A DNA stretch of 64,000 nucleotides from Teratosphaeria epicoccoides (GCA_021401465.1 JADDMT010000006.1:186001-250000); one strand, 5' to 3'. Counted from the first letter of the stretch, positions 10,550-22,448 are shown. The notes: generated by a model from the letters alone, not told the origin. Program-made: numbers and translations.

Positions 10550-11935
10550 CTATGAGTCCGTGAACTCAAACGTTGCCGTACCTGAGCTCAATGATACCTA
10601 CACAATGTTAGTCGATGCAAAAAGTGTCTCTTGAGGTGGTCAACTCACGGTGCAACCAGTCGTGGAGCTGCAACCAGAATCGCTGCAATACTGGCCATTC
10701 GAGTACTTGCAGCTGCCGGAAACGCCGTCACCAGTGACCGTGACGGCGAAGTCAAGCTTGGCGTCGGTCGTTGGCGAGTTTTGGAAGATGGCCAGCCACG
10801 CAGCATTGGCGCTGTAACCAACGCCCAAGTTGAGCGGGGCAAAGTTGCCCCATGGGTTCGCCGCAGTGCCCCACTGGCAAGCGTCAGAGACAGAGACGCC
10901 CTTCGGGTTGACGTAGTATTGGGCAGAGGTGTGGCTGCCCTGCCAGTTGTAGTAGTTGCTGGCGTCCGGGCAGGTAAGGTTCTCAGTTGAGCCACCCTCG
11001 ACGTTGAGTGGGACGGTCTCGGACTCTGTCCCTGGATAATCGGTACGGCAAACGGCCACGTTCTCGCTCATGCTGTTCTTGACCAAAATCGTCACCTGCT
11101 CAGCACCAGGAATGCAGAGAGTGTCAAAGTTGGGGTTGGTCTTGTACAGTTTGCCATTTTTGCATTGGAGACCGCCGATTGATTGACCCTTGGCGCCCTG
11201 GAGTTGTGGCCATTGCGCCTTTTGGTACCCAGCACCGCACGCGAAGGAGCAGTAAGACTGTTCGGTGCAGCCACCCTCAAGAACTGTCGTAATGCTAGTG
11301 TAGCCGGCGCTGGACTCGCCCTCGCAGTTCTGAACGCCGGTCCATCCGCCGAGTCCGAGCCAGTCGACAGGGATGGCGCCGTACTCAGACGGGAAATGAG
11401 AGCAGTCGACCTCGCCGTCAGGAAACGGCTTGTCTACGCCAGTGCCGCTGGATGAGCTGGATTTCGAGCCGGACGAGCTCGAGCCAGAGGAGCTCGAGGT
11501 GGAGTAAGAAGTCGGCGCAGATGATGTACTAGACGACGGCGCGCTTTCGGCCTCCGAGGACGTGTTCGTTGTGGAAGAGGTCACGGATTTGGATGTGTCG
11601 ACCTGCAACAATGAGCTCGAACCCGACGATGGGCTGGACTCTGGGGCAGCAGGAGTAGTCGCGACCTTAGTCGAGGGAGAGGACGCAGTCGAAAGATCAC
11701 CGTTCTTCGCCCAGATCAGAGTGCCGTTCCGGATGCCCTCCTCGACTTCCGCCTCGGAGATCGGGCGGCCGTTGAGCACATAGGCGATCACGGTCGGGCC
11801 AGGAACGACGACATAAGGGTTGTCGCCGGTCTGAACGTCACGCGCCTTCTGATGGGCACGGTTATGCGCATGGCCGTGGAGTTTAGCGGCTGAGACCGCG
11901 ACAGCTGCGAAGAGCAGCGCGATAGAGTACTTCAT
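10550..11935 (-). CDS. SUN-family secreted beta-glucosidase-like protein (GH132)
   Basis: Two exons: 11935-10649 and 10597-10550, with a 51-nt intron (GTGAGT donor, GACTAAC branch, TAG acceptor). The product is 444 aa. SUN proteins (yeast Sim1/Uth1/Nca3/Sun4, Aspergillus SunA) act at the cell wall in septation and wall remodelling. Visible are a signal peptide (residues 1-16, cut near SAAK) and a basic His-rich propeptide. A Ser/Thr-rich linker (about 80-165) follows, then the Cys-rich SUN domain from about residue 180. That domain carries CSFACGAGYQKAQWP and NSMSENVAVCRTDYPGTE. The short last exon supplies SLSSGTATFEF, which matches the conserved family C-terminus; stopping in exon 1 would cut it. 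No GPI signal is seen. Confidence 0.92.
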
Positions 11936-14900
11936 TGCTGAACGAGGTGCACTTTACCCGGCAGCGTCTCGCGACCTTTGTCCGATATATGCTCGTCAAC
12001 TCAGCTGTTTGCAGTGGCTTTGTTTCCCGATGCGTTCCAGCAAAGCCACGGTAAGAATAGTATTCTCGTGACGCTCGAAGAACAGGCGACCAGACGTGAC
12101 AGCGGCGGACGGTGGGTGTATACTGACGCTGCCGCTCGGGATGTAGGGGGAGGGAGAGTCGTTCTTCGGGGTCTGATGGGGTCGAACGCGGTTCTCGTTG
12201 TCTATGGTGCCGTGCTTTTGCTGCTTTGTGAGGCTGGCGTCGGCGCACGCTTTGAAAGGCAGTAAAGAATGTGAAGTTGTTGTGGCCCACGTGGTGCTGC
12301 TACTGCTGCTAAGGGATTCCGAATGAGTGAATTGGAGGCAAAGGCTCCAGGTGGAATTAGGATGTCGCTCGTAGGTATCCTGGTCACAGCATAGAGACAC
12401 GCGGTGTGGATCGTGTTGTCGCAGACGCAATGCGCAGAGCGGAAAGATTGGGTGAAGGATGGGACAAAAGGAGCCAGCCCCAGCGTCCCGACAATCATTT
12501 CATCTCATTACGGGAGCAGCCGCCGCGCCAGACGACAGGGGTTATTTATTATTCACGAATCACGCGCCACCCCATCTGGAACTGGCAATGCTTTGTCGTG
12601 CACTTGTACCACCTTTAATCATTGCCCAGGTTGATATATGAACAAGCGCCCACCGCTCATCTTCAGGTGCCTTTGTTCACGCCGCTGAAGACGGATGTTG
12701 GATGATTTGGGCGATGATTTGGTGCCTACTATTGGTATACCCGGTCACGCTGGACACGTCGTAACTCAATTGATAGCCGCTGCCCGCTGAGATCAGTCAT
12801 CTCGCCTTCTTTCGATCATTTCATGAAGCTCCTCTCCCATCAATGCGATCGCGCGTAGCCATAATCTTATCTTGCGTGAGAGAGCCCACCTTTGGACGCT
12901 TGCTGCCACCGCTGCCGTTAGACCACACTGGCCTTATTTCCCCTCGTGCTCTATCTAGTCCAGTAGTCGCGCCCTTCGTGCGAGACTGACCGCGAGTCGA
13001 AGCGTTGTCACTCTTGTAGCAGACGATCACAATGCGAAGTCCCAAACAGATTAGACTGGGAAGCGCCAGCGCCGTCGTACCTGCGCTAGCGGCCAAACCT
13101 AACCTTCCTCCTCGCGAATGATGTTGTTTGTTGTTTACGACTTTGATGCCATTCCAGCACAACAACAAGATAACAGGACGACCAAGATGTCTCACGATGT
13201 AGCAGACAAGCATGACGTTGACACCTCAGACGGCCCGATTTCGGTGGCACAGTCTGCGATTCATGCTTCCTGGAAGTGTCATTTCGTATTTTCCATCTGC
13301 CGCCGCGAATCGCCCAGGCTCAAAGCCTCAGGCCAGGTGCAGCGGCATTATTGCGGCAAGCGGCTCGGCCACATGCCAAAGGTTCTCTCTCACACAGCAC
13401 GTTCGGTTGTGTCACCTCACAAGTTGCACGAGACTAGCGACGCCACCTTCATTACTCACCATGCTCTGCTCTGACGATAGACACAGTAGTACATGCCCTC
13501 GCAGCGTGCCGTCCATTGCCAAGACGGGATCGCAATTTCCCCAGTTCACCCACGGTCGAACTCGCAAAGCCTAGTCTGAGGCCTGCAAATTTGTATGCAC
13601 CGTGAGTGGTCTGGAAGTAGACCGCGGTCTAGCACGAAGTGACAAGCTCCAGCATTATTATGGCCGTACATACATACGGTGGTACCATGTGCCACGAGGC
13701 GGTGGTACTAAGTCACGCTGCCATGGTGTGACATGTACCAAGCACTACACTGTACCATTGACCACGAGCTGACTCGGAAGCATCGTGGTGAACTTCCTCT
13801 CGACATCACGCCGGAATTAGCCTATAGTGGGCTCTCCCTCTGAGGGCGAAGGATTAGATTACAGAGAGTTGATCAGAGACCGGTCCTGACTCCAGAGTCC
13901 TGTCGCTATCACCACTCATCGCGAATGCAGAACAGCGCTCAATGTCCCACCACGATCACTTCCACGCCTTCATGCAGGTACAGCGTGCGCTGTGATGGAC
14001 GTGGTCCACCTTGCTCTGCTAGCGCCTCCATGACGCTGCACGCGGCCTGATTCGTCATCGCACATGGCTGCTGCTGCTGTGTGACGGAACAACAACAATG
14101 GTTCTATGTCTACACGGTAAAGATTTCTCGTTTGCGCGAGGCGATAAACCGCAAGACATGCCGGGACACATTTCAGGGACTAATTTGATGAAGAACACGA
14201 TGTATTGAAGCGGCCATGCCTAGCCCAGTACGCAACGACCTAGCGATTGCAGTATTCAGGAATTGACACGGGTTGTCTCAGTCCAATGCCGTTCACTTCA
14301 TGACTCGGGCTCCCACCCGAACACCGCAGAAGACGCCTGCAATCGATCGTGCTCTATTCGCGGTGATCGATTGATCTGATACATCATATCTGACAGCAGA
14401 ATATCACCTCGTGCACGCATTGGTCAGACCAGCGGCTTGTCCTTGTAATAGACGGTGTCGAATGGAGATGATATTGGTATGGTGTGATTTCACTGCCGCC
14501 ACACCTTCACAACTCGTAAGATATCCTTATCGAGGGCAGGAGCACCGGTACGTACACGGTGATACTTTCAATCAATCAGCTGGCCGGCTGGTTGACGTGG
14601 CTGGCAGCGTCTTGCCTCTGTTCACTGCTCGTTGAAGCTTATCAAAAATCGCTGATACTGTCGAAAAGCTGACTATGCCTTGGACAGCTTGAAAAGATGG
14701 CATGTGTCATTAACATTGACCTCACCTTTCAACCTGTGGACAGAGCGCTTGGTTGATAGGCACGCTGTAACACATCAAGAGATGAAACAAAGTCTATGTG
14801 TCCAATCGTCTGAATATGCATATGCTACAGAAGCAGAGGCCGCCTTAGATAGTTCAAAAGATTGGTGCTTAAGGAGCGGTGGTATCGAGATCGCCTGGTA

Positions 14901-15090
14901 TCGAGATCGCCTGGTATCGATTAGCCTTCAATAATCCTGCTTGGGTTGACCCAAAGGGTATTGGAAGCGGACTCACAAGTTGTGTGGCAGTTCGAGACCA
15001 AGGGATATTGTGTACAATTCTTGGTGCACTCAGAATTAGTGGTAGCGATGCAGCGGCGCAAGGCTAAGTAGTACTTACAGGGAGCGTGTA
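11936..15090. other. 3.1-kb gene-poor region
   Basis: It starts with the SUN-gene promoter. A minus-strand frame (13213-12821) encodes 130 aa with one possible membrane span (GTTALALPSLICLGLRIVIV) followed by a basic tail. It has no Met or intron structure I can defend, so it may be one exon of an unresolved gene or chance. 13,600-14,600 shows no long frame at all. The 3' flank of the secreted-protein relic begins near 14.92 kb. Confidence 0.45.
14880..14920. repeat. 16-bp tandem repeat, about 2.5 copies
   Basis: Unit TGGTATCGAGATCGCC occurs at 14880-14895 and 14896-14911, with a partial third copy at 14912-14920. It lies just past the 3' end of the secreted-protein relic. Confidence 0.9.
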
Positions 15091-15534
15091 TCATTCGTGC
15101 CATGCAGCAAGTCGCCGGCACTCTTCGAGAGTGCCTTTGTTACTATTACAATAGGAGACTGTAATATCAAAGTTGCAGGGAGTGCCGCTGGAAACGGTCG
15201 CAATGGACCTGCGCGACACTAGAGTTGTCTCCGAGTTGGTGGGGGTTGTGCGATAGAAGCTGGTCGTCTTCATTCTACCAGGGACGCTGCTAGCAGCGCT
15301 GGCGATGGTAAGGAGCGGCTCGAGTTTTATTGGCGTGTATCTAGACTCGCCTGTAATGAAGGTGATGCCCGACTGCGAGGTCATGGGCATGAACTCAGTG
15401 GTAATGACTGGTGTTTCGCTGAACATGCGTTTTGTTGGTGCCTCGTGATGGATGATCTCGTCCGCATGCGGTACTGCGCCGTGGGCAAAGGTGACACTCG
15501 AAGTCAGCAAGACGAGGATGCTGACAGTGCTCAT
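14921..15534 (-). pseudogene. secreted Cys-rich protein, probably truncated by a stop
   Basis: The open frame runs 15534-15091 and encodes 147 aa from the Met at 15534; a Met at 15549 is also possible. A signal peptide (MSTVSILVLLTSSVTFAHG) is followed by a Ser/Thr-rich, mostly Cys-free region. A Cys-bearing end follows (TPCNFDITVSYC, then LEEC). The frame stops at TGA just after AAWHE. Twelve bases on is a perfect GTAAGT donor at 15075. If the stop is ignored, a 50-nt intron ending CTGAG would join, in phase, an exon with C-x3-C-x8-C-x3-C and a stop at 14921. This suggests a longer Cys-rich protein cut by a nonsense change. Alternatively the 147-aa form is real and the rest is chance. No family recognised. 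Confidence 0.4.
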
Positions 15535-15549
15535 CGTGTCTGACCGCAA

Positions 15550-17723
15550 TCAGTAATCTGCGCGACCATTAATGAACTAACTGGGCCTCGTTCGACCCTC
15601 CTCTAGCCTAGGACTCTTGTGGCATAAAAAGCGAGCGAGCATGAATAAGAATAGGAGGCTTACTGATATGTAGAAAATGAGCGCTCTCAAGTTTGACATG
15701 CTTGTCCGTGATCACACACCGTTTGTCGCATCCACCAGGCCGCTCGTCTTTATGAAGCCGTCTCAAGAAGGGCATGAATGAGCCAAGGCTCCCTGAAGAT
15801 GTAAGGCGGCATGGTGGTGCGGATTTGGTCCTTCCAGTGTGCGATCGCCGCAAATGCATCTTTCTGCGCAAAGCAAACAAGTATCAAAATATGAGCTGAG
15901 GCATCAATTGCATCTTCCTAGATTGCCCCGTGGCTCTCCCTCTTTCGCATCCAGTGAAGGTCCCTCTCAGCGTAGCAGATGCTCTGTAGTGACAGTGGTG
16001 TAGTTGCTGATCATGTTGATGGTAGAGAGCAAAGCATTTACAGCAGACGCGACTATGTAAAAAAACACAAAAGGCTGGAGAGGCGCAACATGCTTGCGCT
16101 GTTCGGACGGGACACCGAAGCGTTGCAGAGCAACTTCGTTGCCGGCAGTCTCCAGAACGACATGCCGTCGCTTCTGTAGATCAGATGCAGCCCTGCTTAA
16201 CGTTACTGCAAAGCTATGCTGTGTCGATGCTCCATTAGAGGAGTTCCAGCTCTGAGTGTCTCGGACTCTGGAAGGCGAAACAGGACCTGTTTGAGTGGCT
16301 TGTGAACGATCATCGTCAACCGTTGACCACTCCAAGAGGTGCTTCAAGGACCGAGAGCACGGCTGGTAGTGTACCACCTGCCAGGCAGGGCACGTCGATA
16401 TGATGAAGCATGAACTCCTCTTCTGCGGCGTTACAACTGCGTATGATGGACGATTCCGATGACTGGTACCGAACCAGAAGTGGTGCAGCAACGGTCCGTT
16501 CTTGTGCTCCCTGGTGACATGTGACATGGTGAACGTGCAGTCGGAGCCGGCCCCGTACGCGCAGAGCGAAGTCTAGGACAGCTTCTCCAATGACAGGCTC
16601 ACAGGATCCGAGGGCCGAGCCGATCCGCCAACGGGCCGAGGGCGTCGAGCGCTCGTCGTGAGTCTCGTGAAGCCGCCGAGGAACTTCAACCCAGTCATGA
16701 ACTTGTGGAGCGATTCTGCTCTACACGGGTTCTCCCGCAACCTGGATGTCAGAACATACATCTCGGGCGATATTGCATCACCGGGACCGATAATGTGCTG
16801 GGGGCCTATGGCGGCGACATTCGCTTGTATTGGTACAGTAGACACCCCCTGTTCAATGTACCTCGCCCCCCAGGATCAATCAGGCATGAAAGCCGTTCTT
16901 CCAATTCCCGAAACAACCATGCTAGTGTCACGCGAGGCTCGCATCTTCAGCTCCCCCGGAATCGATGGCAATAGATGCAGACGCAGCTATTCCGTACATG
17001 TAGGCTCTACTCTGTGCTCTTTCTTTGACAGCGAAAAGACTGGAGGGCTTGGCGATTCAGCCAACGGCAGCGTTGACACTGGCAGAATCTGGCTTCTGGA
17101 TGGAGAGCGCCTTCTTGAGATACGCCAGGCACTGTTTTGCAGCAGCACCGCCAGCAACACGTCGGGATGCTTGCCACCCCGAGCAGAACAAAGGCGGGCG
17201 GCCGCGGGCGTATGATAGTGCGTGAGGACTATTGTGCAGCTGGCGACACGTTCAGAAAGATGCGTAACCTATACGCAACCAATGGCAGGCATCTATTCTG
17301 ACGGGTTGCTTGACTGTAAGGCTCCCGTTTGAGAGCAGGACTGCATGGTGCCGCATCGCAGTAGTTCGGGCTGGCCGATCACCCCTCCCGATCGTGCATT
17401 CGATTTTGTCTACGAGGAGGCATGGACGTTGTGAGGCAATGGCTGCCACACCGGTCATATCAGCCAATACAAGATCACGAACGCGGGACCCATCAACTCC
17501 TGTGGTGTCTTACAGCCTTACTGTGAGTTGGGTGCCACACAGAAACAGGAGCGGCACACTATGTGAGGGAATGTACCCGGCAGTGGGTGGTCATCTTCTC
17601 CAGTGCCTCAGCCTCAGCCCTGTCGCAGCTCCGTAAAGACCTCGCTCTGACAAGTAAAACAACTTGCCCAGGCTCTCTCTCCATGTTTCTCACAGCATTC
17701 ATGAATCCGATGGGCTTTGGAAT
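15550..17723. other. 2.2-kb region without a supported gene
   Basis: A minus-strand frame 16527-15967 starts with a real ATG. It encodes 186 aa with a possible C-terminal membrane segment (PFVFFYIVASAVNALL), but has no homology I recognise. A plus frame 16658-17215 (185 aa) is similar in quality. Neither is called. Part of 17.3-17.7 kb may be the 5' UTR or an unseen first exon of the HET gene. Confidence 0.4.
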
Positions 17724-20294
17724 ATGTCTCTCGTACCAGTCAACGGACAGCGTGGCCGGCCTTTGCGCGTGCCTCATCGTGTTCAGCCAGCACGACCGCG
17801 ACGTTCGTCGCCAAGCATCACCAGGGCGAGCGCTACACATACAACCAAAGAGAAATTGCTGCGGGCTGTAAGCAAACGCCAGAACGGCTATGAATATAAG
17901 TCTATCACTCGTGAACAGGCTAGAATCCTTATTTTGCACCCCACTGCCCGTGGCCGTGGTGGTCTCAGTGTTACCTTGCAAGAAGTCTCTTTTCAGGACT
18001 TGGGCGACCAGGAGCATATGGGGCAGAAATGGCCCTATGAAGCTCTTTCATACCATTGGGGAACAGGTCAGATCGATGACGAGCGCCCAATCCGCGTTTA
18101 CGATGAGTTCAGCACGGAGTCGATGAGCACCTATCCGCATCTCTCGGACGTGGTCGACGCAGCCGACTCTAAGCAGATCTGGGTACGACCAAATTTGTAT
18201 CAGGCGCTCCTCCATCTACGCCACGAAGTCGATCCGATACCCCTGTGGGTTGATGCTCTACGCATCAACCAAGATGACGTCGTTGAGAAGGAAAACCAAG
18301 TTTGCAACATGGCTCAAATTTACGCGCGAGCATCGAATGTCCTTATCTGGCTCGGGAAGGGCGACGATTCATCGAAGCGAGCGATGGACTTCATTGGAAA
18401 GATTGTTGACCTTTCGAACTTAGAAGCGATTGTTTCCGACAAAAGTCAAATTAACGCCTGGTCAGATCTTCTGCATCTTATGCGAAGCGCCTGGTTCTCG
18501 AGGCGATGGGTGATTCAAGAGCTGGCCTTAGCTCGCGATGCCACAGTACATTGCGGAGAGAAGCAAGTGCATTGGAACGACATCCGAGATGCTATCAGTC
18601 TCTTTGATCTCAACTTTGATACCATCAAAAAGCATTTCAAACCATCACCCGATCACGACAATGACTACAACGCAATGGGCGAAGACCTAGGCGCATTAGG
18701 CGCCAAGGTCCTTGTGGACGAGATCAACAACATCTTTCGCTCCGGTCGGGCGGGGGCTGCACCTGAACCTGTGCAGGGTCTGGAGTTCTTAGTCTCGAAA
18801 TTGTCAACATTCGAGACTTCGGACCCGAGGGATACTATCCATGCACTCAGAAACATCGCTAAGGAGAGTCGCATCTCCACGACAGCGAGCGATAGTCGAG
18901 AGTCCCCGCCAGAGCCTGACTACACAAAGAACTTACTGTCCGTATATGTTGACTTTGTCAAGTGGGTAGTCGCGACATCAGGCTGTATTGACATTATTTG
19001 CCGTCATTGGGCAATCCCCGAACGCGAGAAAAATGAGATGTTTTATCCAAAACGCGTTCAGCTTCCAACCTGGATCCAACAAACGTCGGACGCTCCCTTC
19101 GGCAGACAAAGAGAGGCTTTGAAAGGAAGATTGCAAGGCGACAGCTTTGTCGGTCTGCCCGGACAAGGCTGCTACAGAGCTGCGCACGATACACAAGCAT
19201 CCATCTCGTTTGGAGAGCAAATTGACAGTGTCAATGTGGCAAGTAGCCCGCTGAGCTCTGCGATTGGTGAAGCACAAGACTCGGTCATGGGGGCACAGAA
19301 CAATCCGCTCGTGGTGGAGCAGCTCAAGTCAATGCACATGCATGCAGCCACACATGGTGTACCAGGTCGCCGTGCAGGTGAGGAATTTCCATTGGAGCAA
19401 CATGGCCCACCTACAGCACAATTCACAGCTGAGCCGAGCCCGACCAGCGAGAGATCTGCCAAACACTATCTCGCTGCAAGCACCTCGCAGGGAGTTGCAG
19501 GGGTTAAGCCATCATTCCTACCCAACTCTCCACCTATGTCGCCTCCAGAGCCTTCGGTCAATGGTAGAAGCCGTGTGGACACCTTGGATTCGGTTCAGTC
19601 GCTGTTTCCGGACGAGATTACTGTCTCGAGCACACAGCGGGCTGTGGTGCAGCAATTCATCTCGGAGCGCAGGGACGGAGCGCTACACGTCCGCGGTATA
19701 CATGTGGCCGACCTCACATTCGTTTCGGATCCTATCGCGGACGGTGTGCTTCCTGAAAAGGTACTCAGGAAACTTGGTGCCCAAATAGACCGAATCAGCG
19801 GACAATACGAGCAACCTGTTCCCGACAAGGTCTGGCGCACCTTGGTAGCGGAACGTGGCCCTGATGGGCGCAATCCTCCGACCATTTACGAAAAGGCTTG
19901 CCCGCAGAGCTTCGCATATCAATCCACGAATCGCCATATTAATACCAAAGACCTTCTCCAAAAGACGCAAGCACCGCCTGTTCGAGACTTCCTCAAGCGT
20001 GTGCAGGCTGTGACGTGGAATCGTCGCTTCCTTGAGGCATCTTTTGGAAATGCAAGCAGGAGGGAGAAGCTGCATGGCTTTGGGCCTCACAAAGCTGAAG
20101 TCGACGACAGCATCTGTATCTTATTTGGTTGCAGTGTACCAGTCATCCTGCGCAGACAAAAGGTCCCAGGTATTGGCGAATACTACACGTTCCGAGGCGA
20201 AGCGTACATGTACGGGATAGTGGACGGACAGCTGATTGCACCGCTTTCCAGAACGGAGCTCGAAAGACAGGCCCGAACGTTTATGATATTGTAG
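17724..20294 (+). CDS. HET-domain (heterokaryon incompatibility) protein
   Basis: Single exon, 856 aa from the first in-frame ATG. The frame is open upstream to about 17664, so an earlier exon or start is possible. The HET domain spans about residues 105-260. It shows the three family blocks: PYEALSYHWG, LWVDALRINQDDVVEKENQV with MAQIYARASNVLIWLG, and AWFSRRWVIQELALA. HET proteins trigger cell death on fusion of unlike fungal individuals or take part in other self/non-self responses. The C-terminal half (about 430-856) has no recognised STAND, WD40 or ankyrin partner domain; its middle is disordered and Ser/Pro-rich. The last 120 residues contain DDSICILFGCSVPVILR and EAYMYGIVDG, typical of the short C-terminal module of many HET proteins. 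Specificity cannot be inferred. Confidence 0.88.
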   Translation: MSLVPVNGQRGRPLRVPHRVQPARPRRSSPSITRASATHTTKEKLLRAVSKRQNGYEYKSITREQARILILHPTARGRGGLSVTLQEVSFQDLGDQEHMGQKWPYEALSYHWGTGQIDDERPIRVYDEFSTESMSTYPHLSDVVDAADSKQIWVRPNLYQALLHLRHEVDPIPLWVDALRINQDDVVEKENQVCNMAQIYARASNVLIWLGKGDDSSKRAMDFIGKIVDLSNLEAIVSDKSQINAWSDLLHLMRSAWFSRRWVIQELALARDATVHCGEKQVHWNDIRDAISLFDLNFDTIKKHFKPSPDHDNDYNAMGEDLGALGAKVLVDEINNIFRSGRAGAAPEPVQGLEFLVSKLSTFETSDPRDTIHALRNIAKESRISTTASDSRESPPEPDYTKNLLSVYVDFVKWVVATSGCIDIICRHWAIPEREKNEMFYPKRVQLPTWIQQTSDAPFGRQREALKGRLQGDSFVGLPGQGCYRAAHDTQASISFGEQIDSVNVASSPLSSAIGEAQDSVMGAQNNPLVVEQLKSMHMHAATHGVPGRRAGEEFPLEQHGPPTAQFTAEPSPTSERSAKHYLAASTSQGVAGVKPSFLPNSPPMSPPEPSVNGRSRVDTLDSVQSLFPDEITVSSTQRAVVQQFISERRDGALHVRGIHVADLTFVSDPIADGVLPEKVLRKLGAQIDRISGQYEQPVPDKVWRTLVAERGPDGRNPPTIYEKACPQSFAYQSTNRHINTKDLLQKTQAPPVRDFLKRVQAVTWNRRFLEASFGNASRREKLHGFGPHKAEVDDSICILFGCSVPVILRRQKVPGIGEYYTFRGEAYMYGIVDGQLIAPLSRTELERQARTFMIL

Positions 20295-20840
20295 AACAGC
20301 ATAGCTAGCTGCATTTCTTTTGACAGTGGCGTTTCCGTTTCCCTGTATTGCCAACGATCTGCATGGCCCGAGAGAATGGCGCTTCTGCGCAATGGCACAG
20401 CTTTTGTTGGCTCGGTCAGAGCGCAGAAAAGGGGAAAAGGGTATGCTCTCACATGCCTTCCAAACTCGTCATGCGGAGGTCATGTCCAGGCTCTGCGACA
20501 GATGTGCGGCGTCGCCAAGTCTGCCATATGATTTCTGCTACTCTGCCTTCTCAACCGCTGTCAAGTAATGGGACGGTGTAAGCAGTCAATTCAATCGGTT
20601 GCTTGACTAATATCAACGCTGCAGACTCGTTTCGCTGAACAGCTGGATGATAGTACAGGCGCAGCATGTCCATATCGATGCCGCTCTAACAGATTGAATC
20701 CTCCTAGTCTGACCACCGGTGCAGAGGGAAGCATGCGTCAATACCTCGTCCATGTAAGAGGCATGCAGCAGTTGGACTCACGTCTACTCGTCCAATTATG
20801 CAGGCTGGCGACAAGACCTGCCTCTTCTGCAGAACCCATT
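20295..20840. other. intergenic, convergent 3' flanks
   Basis: This lies between the stops of the HET gene and the converging membrane-protein gene. No feature was seen. Confidence 0.6.
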
Positions 20841-22448
20841 CTAGTCCTCGTCGTTGCGCCAGCCACCATTCAGAGCGTCCTCCGGGCTCAAGTATGGCCT
20901 TCGCGCCCCGTCGCCTCGCACACTTACTCCTCTGTAGAGATCTGCCGAGCTACCCAGGCTGACGATCGAGTAATCTTGAGGCAGACTCGGCGGTGCCGCG
21001 TTCGTCGTCCTCGGCACACTCGATGGCGGCTCGTTTCCTCCTTCATATATTGATGAAGTATAGTGCGGCTGCCCTAAAACAGACGTCTGCGGGCTGACCG
21101 GGCGGCTGGTCGAGACATTGAGTCTCGGCGACTCTGGCAGACTGACCCTCGAAATCGGGAGCGAGCTTTCGCTTGTTACAGGTGCTTGAGCTGACCAGTC
21201 TGTAAGCGGAAGCGTCGTCGTCATCGGCGTACTCGGTGACAGTGGATCGGGGTTCATGACAGTGTATCTCTGCTGTGGCTGTGCCTGATAGTCTGGTTCA
21301 GACACTTCGCCAATAGGCTGGCACCCTGCAAAGTGGTCGGGATGATATGGAAAGCCTGGCGATTGTGGCCGCGTCAGAGGTGATCCAAGCTCTGCCCCTG
21401 TAGACCAGGGACCAAGGTGCAATCCCACTGGTGTGGCCGCATCCGTCTGCAGCTTCTCCGTCTTTGTGATGCTGCTGCTGTTGACCGAGTCCATGGACTT
21501 CGCTAATGAGGATCTGGCCCTCCTCCTCCTTAACATCCACCAAATGGTCAACGCGACGACTGATAGTCCTGCTGCCGCTCCGCAAACGATACCCGCTGCT
21601 TCTCCGCCAGACACACTCTCGCCGCTACCATTAGTATTCGCCGTCGGTGACCCGTAGGTATCACTTGTGGCAATGACGGCCTCGTTGCTTGATGTTGGAA
21701 CGCTACTCACACTTGTCGTGGATGCGAGTGTTGCCTCTGAATTGGGCTGCGAAGTCCAAATTGATGAGCCTACGATTTGATCGCTCGACTGAGAAACAGT
21801 GGCCAAGGTGGCAATGCTGGACTCGGTAGAGCTTGGACACGTGGCGCCCGGTATCACTTCACGACATGGAGGTGTTTTGTAGGTCGCGGACACAGTCTCA
21901 GCGCTGGCGGCATCCGACTGTGCGGTAGTGCTTGGAGACCCATCATCGTCGCGCTGGTACATGGAGCCAGCGACAGTGTTCGGGTAAGCGACCACTTGCA
22001 CTGAGGCATAGTCATTGCAGTATTGTATCCACTGGCTTGCTTCCGCGTTCGTGAATGTGGCGCATGATGGCGAAGCTGAGTCTGAGCAGTACATGCATCC
22101 TCCGGTATTCTGATCGCAAGCAAAGGAAGTGCCAGCCGTGTATTCGATGCACGTCGTTCTATGTACACAGGACGAGACCGTGCAGTAGCCAACCAGGCCT
22201 GTCGAATCAGTGTAGCACGTCCTTGTAGAACAGTGAATGTAGCCCTCGTTGTCGCAATCAACCCGGCCGCGTGCGAAGAGCTGGTGTCCAGGAAGCCTGC
22301 CAAATAATCCATCATGTCCGATGCCAACAGCTGGATACGCTGTCGGTCGTACCTCTGCAAGTGTGGCCTTGGAGGATATGAGATGAGCATTGACGAGGGT
22401 GCCGGGCAAGGCGCAGGCGGAGAGCGCGGTGACGAATGTATCCCTCAT
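20841..22448 (-). CDS. single-pass membrane protein with Cys-rich ectodomain
   Basis: Single exon, 535 aa, starting at the ATG at 22448. A weak signal peptide (residues 1-20) precedes an ectodomain with about 14 cysteines between residues 60 and 210. Among them are CYTDSTGLVGYC, CVHRTTC and CMYCSDSASPSC. A Ser/Thr-rich stalk follows. One membrane span (AAGIVCGAAAGLSVVALTIWWML) is capped by RRRRAR, giving an outside-in topology. The cytosolic tail of about 210 aa is Pro/Ser-rich and disordered. The architecture resembles wall-stress or adhesion-type sensors of filamentous ascomycetes, but I recognise no named domain and WSC motifs are absent. Function unknown. Confidence 0.75.
   Translation of the reverse strand: MRDTFVTALSACALPGTLVNAHLISSKATLAEVRPTAYPAVGIGHDGLFGRLPGHQLFARGRVDCDNEGYIHCSTRTCYTDSTGLVGYCTVSSCVHRTTCIEYTAGTSFACDQNTGGCMYCSDSASPSCATFTNAEASQWIQYCNDYASVQVVAYPNTVAGSMYQRDDDGSPSTTAQSDAASAETVSATYKTPPCREVIPGATCPSSTESSIATLATVSQSSDQIVGSSIWTSQPNSEATLASTTSVSSVPTSSNEAVIATSDTYGSPTANTNGSGESVSGGEAAGIVCGAAAGLSVVALTIWWMLRRRRARSSLAKSMDSVNSSSITKTEKLQTDAATPVGLHLGPWSTGAELGSPLTRPQSPGFPYHPDHFAGCQPIGEVSEPDYQAQPQQRYTVMNPDPLSPSTPMTTTLPLTDWSAQAPVTSESSLPISRVSLPESPRLNVSTSRPVSPQTSVLGQPHYTSSIYEGGNEPPSSVPRTTNAAPPSLPQDYSIVSLGSSADLYRGVSVRGDGARRPYLSPEDALNGGWRNDED

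Noticed and set aside
16658..17215. 185-codon plus-strand frame
   Set aside because: No recognised motif, and short overlapping frames are common here; kept only as a note under the intergenic entry.
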